Below are positions 41,979 to 54,496 of a stretch of 64,000 bases of DNA, one piece after another; position 1 is the stretch's first letter, and each line of letters opens with the position of its first letter. The notes below the pieces were generated by a model. The model made no database searches, had not been told where the DNA came from, and was given only the letters and a program-made list of their open reading frames with translations. Source of the DNA: Takashimella koratensis. Lineage: Eukaryota; Basidiomycota; Tremellomycetes; Trichosporonales; Tetragoniomycetaceae. The translations under genes and the position numbers were made by a program. The stretch is from positions 1,421,486 through 1,485,485 of the forward strand of contig BCKT01000001.1 of NCBI GenBank assembly GCA_003116875.1. The letters run 5' to 3'.

Positions 41979-44900
41979 ATCTGTCGAAGGTGCTGATGAG
42001 CTTGAAGTTGCGCGAGCTGCTGCGGCGTAAACCCTGTCGGCGGTCGACCGTTGAACGACTGCCCCGAGTTTTGGCCCTGCATCGGCGGTCCGCCGACCAT
42101 CCCGCCTTGCTGCTGCTGCTGCTGCTGCTGCGCCTGACCCGATCCACTTGGCACTCTGAACTGCGGCGGGACAACCGACTGCGGAGCCGTGTTGATCTGC
42201 TGGACCTGTTGTGGCTGAAGCTGGCCCATTTGCTGCGTCGACATCGATTGCTGAGGCTGTGCCTGTTGCTGAGGCGGTTGTTGGGGCTGTTGTTGCTGCT
42301 GCTGCCCTGTCGGTCCTTGCGGCAGCACTGACACTCCGTTGATCTGGACCGGTGTCGGCATCACAGATCGCGGAATCTGTTGTCCGGCATTCGATGCGAT
42401 CGGTAATGGCGTTTGCTGAGGAGGCCAAAGTGTCAGTGTCGCATTCACATCGCCCGCTTGCACCACTACTCACGAGGCAGATCACACCCATTAAGCGGAA
42501 TGTCTTCTCGTTACTGTTCGTTCCCGGCGAACTCGTTCCCACAATGACCAGACCGTGCCCCGGTGGCCCGAAATGCACCATCGCAGTCTACATGAAAAAT
42601 CCCAAGAGTTAGCCATGACAACTCCATCTTCCCAGTTCATCCCAGCAACCATTTGCCACCCAAAGACTCACAGCTAACTTGCTACCAAAACTCGTCGCGG
42701 CGTGCTCGTACTTGCGCTTGTTGGAAACCTCTGTCGTATTCATGGACGGGCTAAACATGATGCACGGTGCCGCATTGTTCTTGACGTATTGCTGAAGTTC
42801 GCCCACCGTCACCGAGGGTGAAGTTTGCGCTTCCAGCACTGAAGAAAGCGGGATACATCAGCACCTGCTTCCAAGCAATTTCAGTTACCGCCTAACGTCA
42901 CTCACTTTTAGGCCACTGATCAATCTGCAACTTTTCCGGTGTCAGACCAGGTGCGATCGGGATAGCATCGACGTCGACGATGACTGTTTTCATGGGGGGT
43001 GACCATCAAATCAGCAAGGAAGGTGCACGTTCAAGAGCGAGCAGAGATTGGAGTGAGCATGACACATACAGATATTGCCGTTCGGCTGTCGCGCGCCAAT
43101 GGTGAGCTGACCGGACCAAATTGCCATCGGTGGTTTCGGAACAACACGAGGAGGTCCAGACGCATCGTTGGGTTTCGCTTGCTGCTGCTGTTGCGCCTGT
43201 TGCTGCTGCTGCATTTGCATTTGCTGTTGCTGTTGTTGTTGTTGCTGCTGCAGTTGTTGTTGAACGAACTGCTGTTGCTGCTGTTGCTGAATCTGTTGCT
43301 GAGCCTGCATCTGCTGCTGGGGCGTTTGTTGAGGCTGTTGCAACTGCTGCGACAACTGCTGCTGCATCTGCGGAGGCAGCTGTACCTGAGCCTGGGCCGC
43401 TGGTTGCTGGGCCTGCTGTTGTGGTTGTTGTTGTTGCTGCTGCTGCTGAGGCTGCTGCTGTTGTTGAGGCTGTCCCGGTTGTTGCTGCTGCTGTTGGAAT
43501 GTTTGTTTCGCTGCGATGTTCGCCGACGTCTGTTGGTGCTGCTGTTGGTGCCGTTGGCTGATCGCGGCGAGCAAGTTTGCCTTTTGCGGGTTCAATTGAC
43601 CGCCTTGCTGGTTCTCGAGGAATCGTTTGATCTGGTCGAGTGTCGCTGCACGCTTCGCTGGGTCCTTGATCGCCTGCGTGGCAAGTGCCAGTTGAGCGAC
43701 CATGTTGTCGTTGAGTCGACCCTGGGCCGCAATGTTACCCAGCGCACTCGTCAATCCTGTATCGGGCGCGGTCATCGAGCTTCGTAGCGCACCACGTGCC
43801 ATCTGCATCGCGACGGCCTGCTTCTGCGCTTCCTGGTACTTGAGCTGTGCCTCGCTCACTCCGTCAAGCGGCTGGCTCGTAGACGCTGGCGTCATGAGGA
43901 CATCAGATGCGACCGTTGACGGTTGGCCGACGGCGACTGATTGTGCTGATGGTGGTCAATAGAAGCTCTTGAGATGACTGAAAAAGACTTACCGAGAGCC
44001 ATGCCAGATAAGAACGCCTCAGCGCCAGACGGCAAGTCGAACCACACATTGTCAAACGGTTCCTGCGTCGAGTCAATAAGATGCCTATCGGGTGGACAAA
44101 AATCTGGTAATTGACACTTGCCTGGCACGAATTCTTCAGCTTATCTCGGCGCGACACCCATTCAATCGTCTTTGGTGCGGTCGCAGACGCCAGTACAACG
44201 GCAGAATGCGCGACCTGAGCGTTCTGCAAATAATCCGCGAGGTTGTCCCATGACACATCGTCGAGAGCTGGGTCGACATTCTCCAGACTGGATGCCGAAT
44301 CCACACGGACAGACAGGGCGTTGGTGTCTGTCACTGAGATCAGGTATCGGTGCGTGTTGGACGAATCGGGCGCGAACATGTTGGACAAGGCAGGGAAAGC
44401 GGATGTCGGAGTCAAAGATTTGATGGTCTCTGGAATCCGGGCCGCTCCTTTGCATTCAGACAAGATCTGTAGGCTGTCAGCTACCTGCGAGCAAATGCTG
44501 GCTAATCAGTGTTCCATACCCACCTCGAGACCGGTAGTGATCCCCCCGAGGAGCCAATCGGGGTCGTCGTCCTCGCTCATCCACGCATCGGGGGCGATGT
44601 GGTGCCTATCCTTGTCGAAAGACTCGGGGACAAACCGAGAGGCGATGGACGGGAGCGAGGTGAGGAAAGGGGACGGATGGGTGAAATCTCGCTTAAAAGG
44701 CGGTATCGATGATTGCAGTCTTCCTTGGCTCGTGTATGCTGATCGTTGGGCCGTGATAAGGAGGGACAAATAAAGCTGCAAACGGTGTCAAGTCAAGCGG
44801 AGTGAAGCAAAGTCAGCCTTGGTCCCAGAATTGTGAATAGAGTTCAAAGCAGAGGGGAATTGATATCAAGTCAAAGAGCAAGACTTACCGAGCCCTCTCC

Positions 44901-45068
44901 TCCGCTTTTCTCCATGAGCCTCTGGGTGAGTTTATGCACGATCCCATTGGGCTCGATGAGGTGGAGGTATCGTTCGCGCGAGAGCCGGGCGTCAAGGACC
45001 ACGGTCGCAAAGTGCAGTACGGGCGGGGAGGCCGTGGACGACGAAGCTTCTGGCTGGTCGACGTCCAT
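41282..45068 (-). CDS. Glutamine-rich Mediator subunit 25-like protein
   Basis: Probable transcriptional coactivator. Exons: 45068-44889, 44775-44524, 44466-44122, 44062-43993, 43936-43070, 42983-42906, 42838-42672, 42587-42474, 42415-41282; 1068 aa. The N-terminal 215 residues resemble the Med25 von Willebrand A domain: a strand with VVLDARLSRERYLHLIEPNG, LYLSLLITAQRSAYTS, and a late WLLGGITTGLEILSECKG helix. A Gln-rich block (about 400-550) follows. An ACID/PTOV-like module lies at about 557-691: AIWSGQLTIGARQPNGNI, LTPEKLQIDQWPK, then VHFGPPGHGLVIVG and EKTFRLMGVICL. Residues about 692-1068 are again Gln-rich. Intron 3 is GC-AG. One ambiguous base (n at 41516) gives one unknown residue. 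The Med25 call rests on domain order, not on strong sequence identity. Confidence 0.65.
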
Positions 45069-45614
45069 GGCGGCGAGTAGGGAGGTCAGGCGGTCGCTGG
45101 TTTTGGGAGAAGCTTCGCGGTGGACCCAGGTCTAGATCTGAGGTTGGGGGAGTCGAGCTGATGGAGGATGAGTGAGGGGATGAGGGGGTGAAGGGATGAG
45201 GAGGGGAGGTGAAGAGGAGAGACGAGTCAGAGAGAGCCGAGACCGAGAAAGAGCCAAGCACGGAGAAGGAATCGGAAAACAAAGGTGGGAAATGCCATTA
45301 GTAATGTGATTAGGGAGGGGATTAGAAGCCGGATTAGAGTTGCTAATCCCTCCCCCCCGGGTAATCGTAATGAACCCTGACCGCGACGAGGCCTGCATTC
45401 CAGCCGACGCCTCGAGCTTGTGCGTGTCTGCGTCTTCGTCGTCGTCGGTCACAACATTGCTTCTCACCCACCACTCACTACAACCACAACCCCGACAAAC
45501 AACACCTCTTTATCACCGCCGGGACAACACTCACCGTCGACTCGAGACGAGACCGAAGCCCTCCCTCGTATGCGACTATAGCACCGACACAACCAGTCTC
45601 AGCCCTAGGACGTG
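45069..45614. other. Divergent promoter of Med25-like gene and VAC14
   Basis: About 545 bp between start codons. GA-rich on the Med25 side, CA-rich just upstream of VAC14, and an AATCCC palindrome-rich stretch at 45300-45365. No gene. Confidence 0.5.
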
Positions 45615-48600
45615 ATGGGTGAGTTCAACTCCCAGAAAGACAGGCAAGGCACAGCAGCAACCTTGCCAGTCCCTGTTGTTGCCATTGCCACTTCCACTTT
45701 CCGTAACGTAGCTGACGAGATTGTTCTCATCCCACAGAGGCGTCCATCCTCAGAGGTGAGCCAGGCTATTCAACCACCCGAGCGCGATAACCCTTGCTAT
45801 TTGGATTTCATCAACAGTGACCGTTGAAGCCAAGTTCAAGCACTGACCACCTTTTACGCGTCGCCTTGTTGATGTCCAGGTCTCAATGACAAGATGTAAG
45901 CTGCCCATTGACGGCTTACTGTGTGAGAGACAAAGGTATTGATACCGAAACCAGCTACGATCGGCGCAAAGCCGCCGCGCTCGAGTTGGAAAAGCTGGTG
46001 GTCGCGTCAGATACGACGAGAATATCTGCGATCATTGATCAGCTATGTGGGATGTTCAGCTCGTCTAGCTCGGCGCTCCATACTAGGAACGGAGGTGCGT
46101 GGGATCTTTGTCGTCGTAGCGAGTTGGGACCAGGAGGAGATGAGCCCTGTTGAAGAAGGCAAAGATGTAGGGAATGGGAAACAGTTGCTGATACGCGGGA
46201 TCAGGTTTGATCGGACTCGCCGCGACTGCCATTGCGCTCGGTCAAGATGTCGCGCCGTTCCTTGGCGTCATCATTCCGCCTGTCCTAGCATGCTTTCAGG
46301 ACCCCGAGAGCAGAGTGCGCTACCACGCTTGCGAGAGCTTGTACAACATGTGAGCTTTGTCTCTCGATCGATGGGAAATGTGTAGCTGATACTCCATAGT
46401 GCCAAAGTCAGCAAAGGCGAAATCCTCGTCTACTTTAACGAGATCTTTGACGCGCTCAGCAAGGTAGATGATATCTACATAGCTTGCACGATTGAATTGA
46501 AGAATATATGGCTGACATACACTCTTATTAGCTCGCGTCGGACTCGGAAATGTCTGTGAAGAACGGTGCCGAGCTTCTCGACCGCCTGATGAAAGACATT
46601 GTCGCCGAGGCAGCACCCAGCTACGTATCTCTCTACCCTGCTCCGGACCGCACGAACGGTCTGGGCCTTTCTCCTGGTGGCGGTGAGAAAGACCCGTCAG
46701 CTCACCCCAGCCCTGCACGGAGCGGGCGGCAAGAGCACGAGGGTTCAATCGCTCAGGGAGCAGAGGATAAACGAGCTTTCTCACTCGCTAGATTCATTCC
46801 GTTGCTTTCGGAGAGGGTGTATGTCATCTCGCCTTATACGAGGATGCACTTGGTCTCGTGGATCATGGTGTTGGATTCGGTACCCGACCTCGAACTCGTT
46901 GCTTGGCTTCCTGAATTCCTTGACGGTCTCTTGTGAGTAGGGCAGGAGCCACGAATGGCCTTTCCAGCCCCGAGTATAGGCTTACCTTCGTGTACAGGAA
47001 ATACCTTGCCGACAGCAATGTTGACGTGCGACTCGCCACGGAGAATGTGCTTGCCGAGTTCCTTCGTGAAATCAAGTACATTGCGAATGTGCAAGAGAAA
47101 CAAGTGGAAGCCGAGCGGCACCGGCGCGACGACCGGGACCGCTTACACAAGCAAGAGAGCAAGCAGACGATGGATTCTGCGATTGTGGACGGCGACGACG
47201 ACGAGTCGATGCAGGATGACGATTCCGAGGCTGACGGGACGGCGGACGATACGGAGAATGATAATGAGCATGAGCACGAGCACGAGCATGACAACGAGTG
47301 GGAAGGGGAAGGGTCAGGAGCTTGGGTTCCGGGTCAAGGCGTATTTGTGGATCATGCCGCGATCATGGATATCATTATTCAACATTTGTCGTACCCTGGT
47401 AAGCTGTTTAGAAGAGACTGGGTGTAGGAGTTGAGCTGATAAAATGCCTACGACGTTAGACGAGCTGGTCCAGTCAACTGCGATGGAATGGATCCTCACT
47501 TTCCTCGACTTTGCCCAAACCACCGTTGTCGCTTTCACGCCCCGACTCGTTCCTGCCATTCTCCCCAACCTTGCCTCCCCTCAGTACGTGTATCCCCTTG
47601 TACCCCTACCCGCCCTTCTCCACCAATATCCCGCTTACTCCCTGCAGCCGACACATCAAGGTGGCAGCCCACGAGACCAACTCTGCGCTTTGTCGCGTGA
47701 TCCAATCGCTATCCATCCAAGTCCTCCCGCCTGCCACAGTCCCACCACCCTCTGTCCTCCCTTCTGCACCTGCGGGTTCTGTTATTCCACCCTCCTCCTC
47801 TTTCTCCAGTCTCGCCATATCTCCACCGAAGAATCTCCTCTCCGAATCTCCCGACAAGAATTCGGCCGGCGCTATGGGTCCTTTACCTACCGCTGGCGCA
47901 GGGGCGCCTACACACGACCCGCTCGAGGGTAAACCGCTCACCGTGACGACTTCAGTTAAGAAGATCTCGTCTGAACCGGTCACTCCGGCTTCGACAGAGT
48001 TCCCACCAAACACCGCACGGCCGACGGGGACAGGAGCGAAGACCCGGCCGCAGTCGCCTGTTCCACAGACGGCGCAGGCTCCAATGTCCCCTGTGGCAGA
48101 GACGTTCTCGGACGACGATCCGTTCGACGTGCGGGAGACAGTCAACGTGTTGACACTGCAGTTCTTGAGTGACCATCCGGAGACAAGAATCGCGGCGCTG
48201 GAATGGTTGTTAATGCTGCATTTGAAGGCGCCGAACAAAGTGAGTAATAGTGTATTCCATTCGAGATCACCTTGATGAAGGAGCGTTATTGTCAAGACTG
48301 ACGCGGTGTAGATCCTCTCAAGAGACAGCGGGACATTCCCAGCGCTACTTAAAACCCTTTCGGATCCATCTGAAGACGTGGTGAAACACGACCTCCAACT
48401 CCTGGCTCAAATCTCATCATCAAGCGAAGACTCGTACTTTACCAGTTTCATGGTCAACGTCCTTGAACTATTCAGTACCGATCGGAGGTTGTTGGAGACC
48501 AGAGGAAGTTTGATTATTCGACAATTGTGTTTACATCTAAATGCGGAGAAGATTTTCCGAACACTTGCGGAGATCTTGGAGAAGGATGATGTGAGTGGGC

Positions 48601-50124
48601 TTCGACGCACTGTCTCTGTCCGCAAACCCACGTTGGGTGGCAATTTCTTTATCTGGGGGTTATCAGGAGGACATTGCGTTGTGGTTGTGAAAGTGGGGGA
48701 CTGACGCAACGCAGGATCTGGAATTTGCAAGTATGATGGTCGTCAAGCTCAACATTATCCTAATCACGTCGCCCGAACTCGCCGACTTCCGACGCCGGTT
48801 GAAGAACCTCGACTCGAAGGTGAGCTCGCTCTCTTCCTGGGTCCTTCCCCTTCCTTTGACAATCATTACGTCCCGCCAAGCCAATATCATTGCTGATTCT
48901 CTGACCTACCCCACAGGACGGTCAAATGCTCTTCTCATCATTGTACAGGTCCTGGTGCCATAACGCCGTCGCGGCGTTCGCGCTGTGTCTCCTTGCCCAG
49001 GCGTATGAACACGCTTCGAACCTGTTAGAGATCTTGTGAGTTGTGTGATGCGGTTTACACCGCGTTTGTTGGAGACGATGGAGACTGATACTTGATTCCT
49101 TCGCCTAGTGCTGAGCTCGAGATCACCGTTCCACTCCTGGTCCAGATCGACAAGTTGGTCATGCTTATCGAAAGCCCCGTCTTCACCAGTACGTCTCCCC
49201 TTGAGCCCGCTCTTGATCTCCCACCACTTACCCCTCCCAGACCTCCGACTGCAACTCCTCAAACCCGATAAACACCCGTTCCTCCCTAAATGTCTCTACG
49301 GGCTCCTCATGATCCTCCCACAAAGCAGCGCATTCGTGTCTCTTCGCGCCAGGTTGTCTGTCGTCAACTCGGCAGGTTACGTACCGACAAGTCAACAACA
49401 GCCTGCGCCGAAACCACCATTCTCAACCACGCCGAGCTCGTCGTCGACTCGTTCAAAGTTGGGCAAGGATGAGATCAAGTGGCAGGAGCTGTTGTCTCGT
49501 GAGTCGGTGGTCCATGCTCCCATTTTTCTCTTCCCTACCAGTTGTGGACTTTGTGGAACCATCCCCTATCTATCCGGCCTGGGTAATGCTGATCATCCCT
49601 TGGCAGACTTCCACCAAGTGCAAATGCGACACGAGAACGCGCGCCGGCAGCAGTCCTCTGGCGAGTCTGGGTTCCAACAAGGCAGTCTACATTTTTCCAC
49701 ACCTTCCCAAACCTCGGGTCTTCAGAGCGCTGCACAGATAACCTCCGGCGGAGTCGGGAACAAGGGCTACACCGGTAGCGGTGGGACGACTACTCGTCGT
49801 CGAGCAGGCGGTAGTAGCCAGGGCTACGGGAGTGGTAATCGACAAGATTCGTTAGGAGATCGTGGGGAAAGAATATCGATGGGGGCGACGGGGTTATCTC
49901 CGCTGAACCCGAAACGAGCGACGACGACGAGCGCAGGGACCTCAGCAGTGGGCGGGGGCGGGGGTGGGCATGGGTCCGGGTCAGGGTCAGGTGCGGGATC
50001 GGCGTTGATGGCTGCTGGTGTTTCGATAGGAGGCGCAGTGGCGAGTATGAATGGGGCTCAAGGATTAGGCTCGATGCGTCCTTCTAGCCCACAGGGGCGG
50101 AGAAGAGGCCCAGTGAAGAAGTAG
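45615..50124 (+). CDS. VAC14: Vac14, scaffold of the PI(3,5)P2 kinase complex
   Basis: HEAT-repeat scaffold holding Fab1/PIKfyve and Fig4 on the vacuole. Exons: 45615-45618, 45738-45755, 45880-45895, 45955-46094, 46205-46349, 46400-46463, 46532-46932, 46998-47398, 47460-47583, 47648-48239, 48312-48590, 48715-48819, 48917-49035, 49109-49188, 49241-49498, 49607-50124; 1087 aa. The first three coding exons are 4, 18 and 16 nt and join to give MEASILRGLNDKIYDRRKAA, the expected Vac14 N-terminus. Conserved blocks: [45 protein letters not shown], and in the Fig4-binding C-terminal region [58 protein letters not shown] and [14 protein letters not shown]. Species-specific inserts: an acidic Asp/Glu-His tract in exon 8, Ser/Pro/Thr-rich sequence in exon 10, and a Gly/Ser-rich tail after about 930. 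Confidence 0.95.
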
Positions 50125-51028
50125 CCGGTGAGAGAGGGGAGGGAGGATGTATACAGCTTGGTATCATCGGTCGTCTGTACGCAGTTGGGTCGTTCACCAT
50201 ATTACATCCAGTATCTGTGGATGAAGAGCTTATATGTAACACATTTGTTTATGATCTTTTAATGGACGCTGGACGCTTGTAAAGGTACGGCCCAGCCATC
50301 GAGATTTTTCCACGGCAGGTAGTATATACGTTACTTTCGATTAGCACAGGTCTCGCTTTGGATTCAAGATCCGACAACGGGCTACTCGATCACCTGCAAA
50401 GTCTGCGCCCGGGTTCTTGTCCGGTCTCATGGGGTCATACGTAACTGAACCCCTCCCTCCACATTCTCTACTTTCTCCTCTCTACTCCACCCCACCCCAT
50501 CCCACTCTTCTCTTCTCTTCCCTGCTCTTCTCCTCGCTTCTCGTCTCTCAGCCTGCCCGGCCCTACCTACCCTCCCCTCCGCAAGCGCAATGAACAAAGT
50601 CCGACGCGGACATGTACACTGTGCCCTATCCCCTCCTTCTTGGCCTTGTCGGGAGATTTAATGCCGCGTTGGTGCGGAGGGTTTGGTGGAGAGGCAGGCA
50701 AGCCAGGGTACGGACTGGGGTCCCGATCGGGCCGAGGGGTCCGGGCTCCGCCAGATGCCGGAGATAGGATTCAGTATACCACACCACACTCCACACCGCC
50801 CACAGCTCAACCCTGCGCCAGCCAGCCAGCCAGCCAGCCAGCACCAAGCACGACAGAGATTGGGTTTATCGCAACCCTCTTCTCCCCCCCACCCCCCACC
50901 CAACTCTCGGTCCTCCGTCTCTACCGTACCTTCCGTGCAGTATCCTTCTGAATCATCTCTCTTTCTCTTTCTCCCAATCACTCACTTACTTACCTACCAC
51001 CACATACTCATTTCACCAAGACCACACC
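50125..51028. other. VAC14 3' flank and aldo-keto reductase promoter
   Basis: About 900 bp. Polypyrimidine 50450-50570; a CCAG tetranucleotide run at about 50816-50841; C/T-rich leader before the reductase start. No gene supported. Confidence 0.5.
50816..50841. repeat. CCAG tetranucleotide repeat
   Basis: About six tandem CCAG units in the reductase promoter region. Confidence 0.85.
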
Positions 51029-52470
51029 ATGTCCGCTCCTACTTCGTTCAAGCTCAACACTGGCGCCGAGATCCCTGCGATCGGTCTGGGCACCTGGCAG
51101 GCCAAGCCTGGAGAGGTCCAGGGCGCCGTCGCTCATGCTCTCAAATCCGGCTACAGGCACATTGACGGTGCGCTCTGCTACCAGGTGAGTTTGAGTTGGG
51201 GTTTTGAGATCACTTCCTCCCCTCCTCACTTACACACTTCCTCCTCCCTCACCTCCTCACTGCCATAGCTAGGCTGGGCCGTGTCGCAGTGTCCCGTGTT
51301 AAGAATGCTGGCTGACTCGGCTCTCCCCTATCTCCGATCACCTATCACCCATCACCAACCCTACACGTAACCCGACTCCACGCAGAACGAGGACGAGGTC
51401 GGCCTTGGTATCAAGGACTCTGGCGTCCCGCGTGAGGAAATCTTCCTCACCTCCAAGGTCTGGTGCACTTACCATGACCGCGTCGAGGAGTGCCTTGACC
51501 AGACCCTCAAGTCACTCCAGACCGACTACCTCGACCTTTACCTCGTCCACTGGCCCATGTACGTTTTCACCCTCATCCAATTCCTCACCCTTGCTGTCTA
51601 TTCCTTCCCCCCTTCCTGCTAGTCACCCATCCCTTCACACCCCAATCGACCACCCACTAGTCGGGCCGACTGCCCTACTACAATGCCCCTTCTTCGGCTC
51701 AAGCTGACACCTTCCTTTCAGCCGCACCGTCGAGAACGGCACTGTCAAGCTCTTCCCCGTCAAGCCCGACGGATCCCGTAACGTCGACTGGGAGTGGGAC
51801 CAGGCCGACACTTGGCGCCAGATGGAGGCTCTCGTCGCCAAGGGCAAAGTCCGCGCCATTGGTGTCTCCAACACCTCGCAGCTCTACCTCGAGCACCTCG
51901 CCAAGACCTGGAAGATCGTCCCGGCTTGCAACCAGGTCGAGCTCCACCCTTACAATCCCCAGCACGAGCTCAAGGCTTACTGCGAGTCCAAGGGTATCCT
52001 CCTCGAGGCTTACTCCCCGCTCGGCTCGACCAGTGAGTCGCGACCCCCACTCCTCTCTCCCCCAAACCCAAACCCGAACCCAAACCCAGACCCAAACCCA
52101 GCACCCATCCTGTCCTCCCGAGCACTAACCGACATGTCCAGACTCCCCGCTGCACGCCGAGCCCGCTCTCACTTCGATCGCCGAGAAACACGGCGTGAGC
52201 ACCGCTACCGTCCTCATCTCGTGGGCTCTCAATCGCAACACTGTTGTCTTGCCCAAATCCGTCACCCCTTCGCGTATCGAGTCCAACACCAAGACCATCG
52301 CTCTTGACGCCGAGGACATGGCCAAGCTCGACGGTCTCGCGGCCTCGGGCAAGCAGCACCGTTTCGGCACCCCACCTTGGGGTACCGACTTTGGTTTCTA
52401 CGACTGGTACGGCCCCGGCAACAAGAACGCCCCCGAGGGCGCTCGCCTTGTCGCTGGTAAGAGCGCTTAG
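51029..52470 (+). CDS. Aldo-keto reductase
   Basis: NADP(H)-dependent reductase of carbonyl compounds, TIM-barrel fold, cytosolic (no signal). Exons: 51029-51184, 51386-51558, 51722-52032, 52142-52470; 322 aa, the standard length. The catalytic tetrad is complete: Asp46 and Tyr51 in [14 protein letters not shown], Lys76 in FLTSKVW, His107 in LYLVHWP. Other family marks: IGLGTWQ near the N-terminus, [27 protein letters not shown], and the nucleotide-binding [15 protein letters not shown]. The C-terminal [17 protein letters not shown] tail is typical of fungal glycerol/glyceraldehyde-type reductases (GCY1-like), but the substrate cannot be read from sequence. Intron 3 contains a CCCAAA-rich repeat. 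Confidence 0.93.
52070..52101. repeat. CCCAAA-type intronic repeat
   Basis: Interrupted hexamers (CCCAAA, CCCGAA, CCCAGA) inside intron 3 of the aldo-keto reductase, about five units. Confidence 0.75.
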
Positions 52471-53794
52471 AGGGCGGGTCGTAGGTAGGGAGGGAGAGAG
52501 TGATGAGTCGGGACTGAGAAGAATACGAGTTAGAAAAGAAGGCGTGGGGTCCGGGGCACATCACGGATATGTCATGCTGCATTGATCCGAAGCACACGGT
52601 CGGATCTGGATCGAACTGGAAATGGACTTACAAGAGCGAGGCGAGGGCGACGATGAGACTTCTGCAGGGCGGTGCAACTTAGGCCCATGTGTGGTTCTAG
52701 GCCCAGTGGAGGAGGACTGACCACGTACTGATGATGCGAATATGGCGCGGAGCGGGCTTGTTCTGGGTGCCTCTCGATACAATGAGACGATGCCACTCAC
52801 TCACTCATACGGCGCAGGCTATCCCGAATCTAAGGGAAAGAAGCAAACACACCGGGTCCTTTGGACTTCCGCTTCCCTCTTCCCCCGCTCTCTTCCCCTT
52901 CCCCTTCCCTTTCCCTTCCTAATACGGCCGGACGCTTCCGACCCTGTGCCGTAGCTCCATCACCTTCTCATACACGCTTTTCCCTATCCCATCTGACACT
53001 GATCGGCATCCGGCCTGCCCTCAGACACTGCGGTTCTGGGTCAGAGGCTGCTGTTGTGAAGCTGATGGAGTAGCGTGTAGCGTGGGAAATGAGAAGAGTA
53101 GGAAGAAAGAAGCAAGTCATCGAGTGCAACCGAGTACGTAGGATAGGTTCGCCGGATGACCCGGTACCCAGAGACGATTAACAACACGCCATGACGTTGC
53201 TGTGATCTGTATCTTGTGACTTGTGACTTGTAACTTGTGTCCTTGCCCCTTCGTCTGACTCGCTCTTCTATGACCTTCTCTTCCCCGCTTCCTCCCTTCC
53301 TTCGCCAGCTTCTGGCTTCTCGAATCCCGGTTGCGCGTTTCAATCCTGTCAAACCTCTAACATCTGCCAACTGATAGGGCACCTGGCGCCGCGTATACTG
53401 ACAGAGGGCAGGTGACGGTGACGACGCAAGGGGACGAGGCTGATGATCACAGTCTCAAAGGCCCCCCCCCCCCCCCCCCCCCCCCCCCCTGGACACGAAG
53501 ATTGAATGACACGACTCACCTTGGCAGTGGTGATACCCGTCAAAGGCGTATGGAGGGTAAACTCGCCAACCCCCCCCCCCCCCCCGGGTCGATTCGTGGA
53601 GGCGCAGGACGAGAGCGGCGGGGAGACGCGGGCTAGACCAAAGGATGTGTACGTGTCTGCGTCAGATGGGATGAGATTGAGGGACAAGGGGTCCAGCGCA
53701 GGGGCCGTATTGTGCTACTCAGGTGCTACTGTAGGATGCTAAAGCATAACAAGACTAGACAACCTACGTATAAATACCAGACCGGGAGAGCGGG
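52471..53794. other. Low-complexity spacer with long C homopolymers
   Basis: 1.3 kb downstream of the reductase. Includes a C run at 53462-53489 (28 bp) and another at 53570-53585 (16 bp), and a TATA-like TATAAATA at 53769-53776. Open frames here have no family features. No gene supported before 53795. Confidence 0.5.
53769..53776 (+). promoter_or_regulatory. TATA-like element
   Basis: TATAAATA lies 19 bp upstream of a small ORF at 53795 and may mark the start of a transcript running through 54-55 kb. Confidence 0.35.
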
Positions 53795-53932
53795 ATGATG
53801 ACCCTCACAACCAACATCCCCACCGGGACCAGCAACTCCAGCGACCCCAGCGACCCCAGCGACTTCACCGACTTCACCGACTTCACCGCTTTGACCTTCA
53901 TCTCTACTCGACGCCGCTTTCGTCGTACTTGA
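53795..53932 (+). CDS. Small repeat-containing ORF (45 aa)
   Basis: Begins with tandem ATGs just after a TATA-like box and encodes a repeat of Ser-Asp-Pro and Asp-Phe-Thr triplets followed by a basic end (RRRFRR). It could be an upstream ORF in the leader of a transcript that includes the ORF at 54497, a tiny peptide gene, or chance. No homology recognised. Confidence 0.25.
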   Translation: MMTLTTNIPTGTSNSSDPSDPSDFTDFTDFTALTFISTRRRFRRT

Positions 53933-54496
53933 AGCATATCAGATCCCACCTATCCCTTCCTCCCCATTCAGCCACCGTTCAACCCCCACTTCATACTCTC
54001 ATATTCTGAGATTCGTATCCCACTTCGCAGCTAGGATCATTGAATCATTGACGACGCCTCACCCGTTACACGTACCACCTACCAGCCGTCAACCCGATCC
54101 ACTTCGTCATCATTCCATCTCTTCTACCAACTTGACAACCCCGGTCCAACCTCTAGCCACGGCTACATCACTTCCACCCACCTCCAAAAACCCCGTCACC
54201 GCCCACGGGCACCCGCCACTGGCCTCAGTTCATCAGGTTGGTCCCATTCCCGCATCCTCACATGTCCTCTCCCACCCACCCGCACCCCTTCCCCCACTCC
54301 CAGCCCCCAGCCCATCCCAACCCCTATCCTTTCGTTCCCAACATGGACGCGACGCGGCGACTGACGGCCTTGTTCCTCTGCGCGGTCCTCTGTTCCAACC
54401 CGTTCCACCTCATCCGTAGCTGGCGCGACGAGCACCGACCCCAACCCAAACACACCCCACCACCCTCGCCCGAGACCAAATCCAAACAAGAACAAA
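53933..54496. other. Possible 5' leader between small ORFs
   Basis: CT/CA-rich sequence resembling fungal leader DNA. Overlapping frames are Pro/Ser/His-rich in several phases at once, so no one of them is credible. Confidence 0.35.

Noticed and set aside
41362..43787. Long plus-strand frames rich in Leu, Ala or Val opposite the Med25-like gene.
   Set aside because: They are antisense readings of CAG/CAA glutamine codons (CTG/TTG/GCT), with no start context or splice structure of their own.
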